64,000 nt of DNA, from the NCBI GenBank assembly GCA_002483365.1, contig DLHT01000008.1, forward strand, positions 1 through 64,000. The letters run 5' to 3'. The notes under the pieces were generated by a model. That model was given only the letters and a program-made list of their open reading frames with translations. It did not search any database and was not told the DNA's origin. The stretch is from Cellvibrio sp. UBA7661 (GTDB taxonomy: Bacteria > Pseudomonadota > Gammaproteobacteria > Pseudomonadales > Cellvibrionaceae). Numbering within the stretch: position 1 is the first letter of the stretch; each line of letters begins with the position of its first letter. Shown here piece by piece: positions 63,501 through 64,000 of the stretch. The position numbers and the translations under genes were made by a program.

Positions 63501-63983
63501 GCTGGCACCCGCATCGTTTTCGACATCACCGCCAGCGCCTGTTGAATTCGCTTGATAATTGAATGCCAGAGGGTCTGTAGATTCCAGAATGCGGTTCAGG
63601 CGCACAAAGCTATTGCCACCATCGGAACCGCTGCCACCGCCGCTATTGCCTGCTGCAGTTTCTTCCAACTCTTCCAACAGGTCCCCGCCCTGCTCCAGAA
63701 CCGTCAGCGCCTCGTCTACGCTGGCACCATCCAGCTCGGCCTCATCGGCCGTTGTCGCCGTGTCAGCGTTGAAGTCGCGGCTCATGGCCACTTCCTGACC
63801 GCCATTGATGGCAACAGGCTCACCATTGCCAAAATCCAGTTGCACCTGGGCACCTTGGGCGGTGACCAGCACTTCATCATCATTCAGGACACTGCCCACA
63901 GACAAAGGGCGCAAGCTGCCATCGGGCGCTTTCGCCCAGGCTTGACCTTGAAGGAACGCAACGGTTGCAACGGCATTACTCAT
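57588..63983 (-). CDS. lapA: LapA-like RTX adhesin with retention module
   Basis: 2131 aa. Start ATG 63983 has GGAG 7 nt upstream. The N-terminal retention module (about 1-108) is followed by the LapG site TAAG (109-112) after LLEELEE, and a Gly/Ser hinge. Next come about sixteen cadherin/VCBS-like repeats of 90-100 aa with VNDAP and Y(N/T)G(S/P) marks, three of the N-terminal ones nearly identical at DNA level. A distinct insert of about 170 aa (about 1427-1598) resembles a ligand-binding beta-sandwich. RTX nonapeptides (GGSGNDTI type, about 1923-1995) and a type I secretion C-terminal domain ending in the Leu/Ile-rich tail follow. In the Lap model the retention module plugs the TolC-like pore until LapG cuts it. 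The ABC exporter genes are not in the window. Confidence 0.93.
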   Translation of the reverse strand: MSNAVATVAFLQGQAWAKAPDGSLRPLSVGSVLNDDEVLVTAQGAQVQLDFGNGEPVAINGGQEVAMSRDFNADTATTADEAELDGASVDEALTVLEQGGDLLEELEETAAGNSGGGSGSDGGNSFVRLNRILESTDPLAFNYQANSTGAGGDVENDAGASDYINRAPEAIDQSLSGNEDETIAGQIIASDLEGDTLTFTLASAPVNGTVVLDAATGQFIFTPNANYNGSDSFVVTVTDSRGNATTTTISLTIAPVNDAPTTNDINLTTDEDTPVNGQVVAQDIEGDTLTYVVSGQPTSGTVALDPATGGFVYTPNPDFNGSDSFVVTISDGNGGTATSTVRIGVNPVNDAPVSGDQNLTTPEDTPIDGQVTATDVDGDTLAYSVSGQPANGTVVLNPATGEFTYTPNANYNGSDRFVVTISDGNGGTTTSLINIGVTPVNDAPVSSDQNLTTPEDTSISGQVAASDVDGDTLAYTVSGQPANGTVTLNPATGGFIYTPNPNYNGSDSFVATISDGNGGSTTSRINIGVTPVNDAPTASNLNLTTDEDVPVNGAISANDPDGDTLSYSITGSPTSGTVVLNPATGTFTYTPNSGYTGSDSFTVTISDGNGGTTTSLVSIGVAPVNGAPTASNLNLTTDENVPVNGAISANDPDGDTLSYSITGSPTSGTVVLNPATGTFTYTPNSGYTGGDSFVVTINDGNGGTTTSTVTIGVNPVVPVNQAPVAVDDVFTVAEGGTLTVTAANKITLNDTDADGDSLTAILVSGPTNGSLTLNADGTFTYVHNGSETTTDSFTYKVNDGTVDGSVATVTINVTPENDPPVAVDDVFVINEDTPLVISPSQLLVNDTDAENNPLTIVTIQNATNGTLSVVGGNIVFTPTLDYSGPASFRYTISDGKGGFSTATVNITVNSVNDPTVMTPENVSVPEDDFINGNVLTNDKDSDDLLSIQSYEINGVAYLPGATTNISGVGSFLLLSNGDYEFTPDANYHGSVPVISYTTNTGATSTLTITVTPMNDAPVAADDNFSVVQNGALTISPSQLLANDVDIDGNTLSVSTIFSMTNGTVTISGGNIIFTPTPGYTGPASFSYSVSDGKGGFDTAVVNIAVTPPAAVPPATDDVTATGNEDTLITISLSGSDSDGTLAGYVIKSLPANGLLYTDAAMTTLVNSGDLVTGPVYFNPSADWNGNTSFSYAAQDNDGLQDATPATVSITVNPIADPALIGSGSGSVKEDTLAQTTATGTLTISDPDAGEASFNARTNSPGTYGHFSIDASGNWTYTIDNTKPAVQQLKEGETKQDSFSVTSLDGTSKIVTITVVGTNDGPVALDDTASVKQDEVLTLTPVQLLMNDTDLDSDTLTIDSVQGATNGTVNLVGGNVVFTPTAGYHGPASFTYTVSDGKGGTDTATVNVTVAKANTAPDAVDDPAGASAYSVAFGDFSASDLWTNLDSKGMAVNVSGYKANDTAASLYIGTVDGNANTLGIQGTPRGTSLVPDQIEYDIATGKSESLVMTFNGNLNQANFSVSRLFPGENGGEVGVWEAYFNGVLVASDTFRLSGGSEQGSFSINTGNVVFNSIKFKALNTVDGSGDGGDYFLTGFKGTGPATINGSLTVIEGVANTISAVSLLANDSDLDADTLSIVSVQGAVNGTVSLVGGNVVFTPTSGYVGTASFTYTLSDGRGGSDTATVNLLVGRSNQAPTLGDDSSMTKMNTAISIATSALLANDSDADGDAMTLVSVQGATNGTVSLSGSNVVFTPVTGFEGAASFNYTVRDALGATSTATVNVTVGSATAASMVVTKSLVAVAHGTGGTSVKFPIITKLVDTDGSETLSIKVSNVPTGLSFNAGTNLGGGVWQFTEADLPNLTLNLPGSYTTLATNLTVQVTSTEINGGATASVSSVVTLKAAYTTVDITTTESGNYTGSSANEFIQGGNGNNTINAGSGNNVVYGGAGDDNLSAAAGSDVFFGGSGNDTINAGSGSDRISGGSGNDTLKGGDAGESFVDVFVWSLGDQGAAGTPAVDTIQNFSTSAAGSNTSGGDVLDLRDLLQGESVGASNGAGNLANYLHFEISGSDTIIHISHAGGFAADSHSVGGSFTSGAETQQIVLSGVNLQSLYSGATTDQQIITQLLNNNKLITD

Positions 63984-64000
63984 AGACTGACTCCGGGTCA

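Overview
The window reads as chromosomal DNA of a gammaproteobacterium of the Cellvibrio / Saccharophagus / Teredinibacter type. This rests on three things: a housekeeping order (cysG, serS, crcB, rarA, lolA, ftsK, trxB; purL divergent from mltF) known from Pseudomonas and relatives; very large cadherin/Ig-like repeat proteins; and a C-terminal tail of the GlyGly-CTERM kind. Genus-level placement is inference. I saw no tRNA, rRNA, CRISPR array, integrase or transposase.

Layout. (1) 1-15 kb, mostly minus strand: ftsK, lolA, rarA, crcB, serS, cysG. It is interrupted twice. A yefM/yoeB-like toxin-antitoxin pair and a two-helix membrane protein sit between serS and cysG. A plus-strand pair, a 1552-aa LamG/Ig/Calx-beta protein with a GlyGly-CTERM-like tail and a small outer-membrane barrel, sits between lolA and rarA. 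This second insert is flanked by a perfect 37-bp direct repeat, a duplicated copy of the lolA 3' end. REP-like palindromes flank serS. (2) 15-37 kb: a block of about 22 kb between ftsK and trxB, which are adjacent in Pseudomonas. On the minus strand it carries a GAF/HlyD-type protein, an M50 protease fused to an HlyD-type adaptor, a third HlyD-type adaptor, a giant protein of about 3343 aa with LEPR-XLL and DUF4347 domains, and a diguanylate cyclase. On the plus strand it carries a histidine kinase, a single-domain response regulator and a REC-GGDEF-EAL protein. No ABC ATPase is present. I regard the three-adaptor/M50 set plus the giant protein as the best candidate for an uncharacterised export or processing system. 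(3) 37-47 kb: trxB, two lipoproteins (DUF3313-like and an Asp-box propeller), purL with a decayed Crp/Fnr-type helix-turn-helix remnant upstream, an A+T-rich gap, and mltF. (4) 47-53 kb: a YdiJ-like FAD/Fe-S dehydrogenase, a DUF349 coiled-coil protein, and a gap with two rho-independent terminators on the minus strand but no gene (candidate small RNA). (5) 53-64 kb: a GntR regulator, then a Lap biofilm module: LapG protease, LapD receptor and, convergent, a 2131-aa LapA-like RTX adhesin whose retention module contains the LapG site TAAG. Its type I exporter is not in the window.

How the parts connect. Cyclic di-GMP is a recurring theme: one diguanylate cyclase, one REC-GGDEF-EAL protein, and the degenerate receptor LapD, which in the Pseudomonas model holds LapG away from LapA when c-di-GMP is high. 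Two giant surface proteins with different predicted routes (type I RTX versus LEPR-XLL with M50/HlyD) and a third large envelope protein suggest a strongly surface-attaching lifestyle.

All calls come from reading the sequence and family knowledge. No database search was run. Domain boundaries are approximate.
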